Positions 5,395-6,669 of a DNA stretch of 6,669 nt are shown here, one piece after another (positions within the stretch are counted from its first letter, which is position 1; the number at the start of each line of letters is the position of its first letter). Origin of the DNA: Acetofilamentum sp. (GTDB lineage Bacteria; Bacteroidota; Bacteroidia; Bacteroidales; JAFGXI01); assembly GCA_020720565.1 (NCBI GenBank), contig DYOK01000152.1, positions 1-6,669 on the forward strand, given 5' to 3'. Both the position numbers and the translations under genes were made by a program. A model generated the notes under the pieces. The model was not told the DNA's origin. It did not search any database and saw only the letters and a list, made by a program, of their open reading frames with translations.

Positions 5395-6174
5395 ATGATA
5401 ACGATATTTCAAATCACACTTTTAATTGTCCTTTTATTTTGGATTTTTGGTAGCATTCTGTTTTTTTTCGAATCGAAACGCGCTTGGTCTATAGCATTGA
5501 TTCTTCTTGGGCAATTTATACTCACTGCTTTAATTGTGATTTACTGGATTAAAATTGAGCGCCCACCGCTCAGAACCATGGGAGAGACCCGATTGTGGTA
5601 CACTTGGTTTTTAGCAAGTATAGCTTTGTGGTTGTACTATCGTAAAACGTTCCGCTACATTTTACCCATGGGGCTCGCCTTGGCTTTGGTGTTCTTGGTG
5701 GTTAACCTGCTCAACCCTGAATTGCTCAATAAAGCGCTGATGCCCGCACTACAAAGTGTTTGGTTTATACCCCATGTAATTGTGTATTTGGTCGCTTACG
5801 CCTTATTATCATTGGTTTGGCTTATGGCTGTGTTTCAGTTATTTAAGACTAGATCCAACAAAAACCAACTCGATACAGAACTTAATCGAATTTTAAAGAT
5901 TGGATTCGCATTTTTAAGTCTAGGATTGGTTTTTGGGGCTTTATGGGCCAAAACGGCTTGGGGACATTATTGGACATGGGATCCCAAAGAAACTTGGGCT
6001 TTAATCACTTGGGCGGCTTATCTGATTATCATCCATTACCAAGATCGATATCAAACCCGAACCCAAACTATTCTGTGGTTGATAGTGGTGTCTTTTGTGC
6101 TACTGCTGATTTGTTGGTTTGGTGTGCAGTATTTACCATCAGCCCAAATGTCTGTACACACCTACAGTGGTTAG
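5395..6174 (+). CDS. ccsA: Cytochrome c biogenesis protein CcsA (heme-handling WWD protein)
   Basis: CcsA is the heme-handling half of the System II cytochrome c synthase. The 259-residue integral membrane protein has about eight hydrophobic segments. It carries the tryptophan-rich WWD signature WGHYWTWDPKETW (189-201), the periplasmic heme-binding loop. Candidate heme-ligand histidines are His127 (before the VIVYLVAYALL helix) and His255 in the C-terminal VHTYSG, matching the paired periplasmic histidines that flank the WWD domain. His214, at the end of the next helix, matches the conserved transmembrane histidine. The protein is at the short end of the family. With the upstream ResB-like protein it forms a split version of the fused NrfI/CcsBA synthases found beside nrf genes elsewhere. 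Given the CxxCK motif of NrfA, a synthase devoted to NrfHA is a reasonable inference. Confidence 0.95.
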   Translation: MITIFQITLLIVLLFWIFGSILFFFESKRAWSIALILLGQFILTALIVIYWIKIERPPLRTMGETRLWYTWFLASIALWLYYRKTFRYILPMGLALALVFLVVNLLNPELLNKALMPALQSVWFIPHVIVYLVAYALLSLVWLMAVFQLFKTRSNKNQLDTELNRILKIGFAFLSLGLVFGALWAKTAWGHYWTWDPKETWALITWAAYLIIIHYQDRYQTRTQTILWLIVVSFVLLLICWFGVQYLPSAQMSVHTYSG

Positions 6175-6229
6175 TGGTGGGGATTGAAAAATGCTAATTA
6201 TTATATTCAGAATTGTTACTAAATATCGA

Positions 6230-6574
6230 TCATTTTTTTGAGTTCTTGACCGATTTCTTCCTTTTTGGCTTAGGATCTGGCAATTCTTTGAGGGTTATTC
6301 TTACGAGTTCGCTCAACCAATCGCTGTCTTCAATCTTGTCTTGAATCAAAAAACTGGGTTTTGCGCCTGGGTATGGTGGTGCCTCTGTTACATCTGTAAT
6401 ATATTCTCGACCCGATAGTGTAGGTTTAATATATAATTGATTATCGCAGATAAGTCCAAAAATTTTACCATTGGAATATATCGCATATTCTCCAAACATT
6501 TTTTTGGTAGTAATTGTGCCTGTTTTTTGTATCTGACCAACGACAAAATCGGCAAAGTCCTGATTCGAAGCCAT
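6230..6574 (-). CDS. TfoX N-terminal-domain protein
   Basis: The 114-residue protein matches the TfoX/Sxy N-terminal domain. KKMFGEYAIYSNGKIFGLI (24-42) is the family's signature strand region, LYIK (47-50) follows, and APPYPGAKPSF (64-74) resembles the conserved central loop. It lacks the C-terminal TfoX domain of gammaproteobacterial Sxy, which regulates competence. Stand-alone N-terminal-domain proteins like this are common in many phyla and have no settled function, so a competence role should not be assumed. The C-terminal 14 residues are lysine-rich (KPKRKKSVKNSKK), which might bind nucleic acid. The ATG at 6574 lies 23 bp after the stop of the upstream gene, suggesting cotranscription. 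The gene converges with ccsA across a 55-bp gap without an obvious terminator. Confidence 0.88.
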   Translation of the reverse strand: MASNQDFADFVVGQIQKTGTITTKKMFGEYAIYSNGKIFGLICDNQLYIKPTLSGREYITDVTEAPPYPGAKPSFLIQDKIEDSDWLSELVRITLKELPDPKPKRKKSVKNSKK

Positions 6575-6597
6575 TTGTTAATAAATTAAATGTTTTT

Positions 6598-6669
6598 TTA
6601 TTGTTGCTGCTTGACTTTTCCTTTATAAGTGACCAAATAAATTCCGCCGATAATTACAATCATCCATAG
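6598..6669 (-). CDS. C-terminal end of a membrane protein (cut by the window edge)
   Basis: The last 23 codons of a minus-strand gene read LWMIVIIGGIYLVTYKGKVK followed by QQQ and a TAA stop at 6598-6600. A hydrophobic helix ending in GIYLVTYKGK and a short basic tail is how many DMT/EamA-family transporters finish, so that is the best guess. It is a guess from very little sequence, and the rest of the gene lies outside the window. The short gap to the TfoX-domain gene suggests a shared transcript. Confidence 0.6.
   Translation of the reverse strand, partial: LWMIVIIGGIYLVTYKGKVKQQQ

Noticed and set aside
6175..6229. Bidirectional terminator between ccsA and the TfoX-domain gene
   Set aside because: The convergent layout suggests one, but I found no stable inverted repeat in the 55 bp.

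Overview
The window looks like a piece of a Bacteroidota chromosome. It is AT-rich, its intergenic DNA is strongly A/T-biased, and two genes are preceded by sequences resembling the Bacteroidota -7 promoter element TAnnTTTG. The nitrite-reductase locus has the arrangement often seen in that phylum: nrfH, nrfA, then a ResB-type protein and CcsA. Genus or species cannot be given from sequence alone. The host probably lives, at least part of the time, without oxygen and respires or detoxifies nitrite to ammonium.

Layout. The left third (1-1083) carries two minus-strand genes. One is a short alkyltransferase-like DNA-lesion-binding protein whose acceptor cysteine is replaced by alanine (16-348). 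The other is an HD-superfamily protein whose HD motif reads Ala-Asp (484-1041). An intergenic region of about 210 bp (1042-1251) separates the HD gene from a divergent plus-strand series: a small cupin protein (1252-1560), the tetraheme quinol dehydrogenase NrfH (1593-2180), the pentaheme nitrite reductase NrfA with the CxxCK catalytic heme (2370-3869), a ResB/Ccs1-like protein (4007-5290) and the heme-handling protein CcsA (5395-6174). The right end (6230-6669) is minus strand again: a TfoX N-terminal-domain protein, preceded by the last 23 codons of a membrane protein, possibly a DMT/EamA-type transporter.

How the genes work together. NrfH takes electrons from the quinol pool at the periplasmic face of the inner membrane and passes them to NrfA, which reduces nitrite to ammonium. 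Both proteins need covalently bound c-type hemes. ResB plus CcsA form a System II cytochrome c synthase that exports heme and attaches it. Their position next to a CxxCK-containing NrfA suggests a synthase dedicated to this enzyme. Overlapping palindromes upstream of the cupin gene, one with an FNR/CRP-type core (TGAT-N4-ATCA), suggest anaerobic or nitrosative-stress control of the whole series. The cupin is the part of the locus whose role is least explained.

The nrf locus itself is a known system. The points most worth a second look are the cupin and its tandem operator, the 189-bp repeat-rich gap between nrfH and nrfA, and the altered active-site residues of the HD and alkyltransferase-like proteins. 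I saw no rRNA, tRNA, CRISPR array, transposase or convincing intrinsic terminator.
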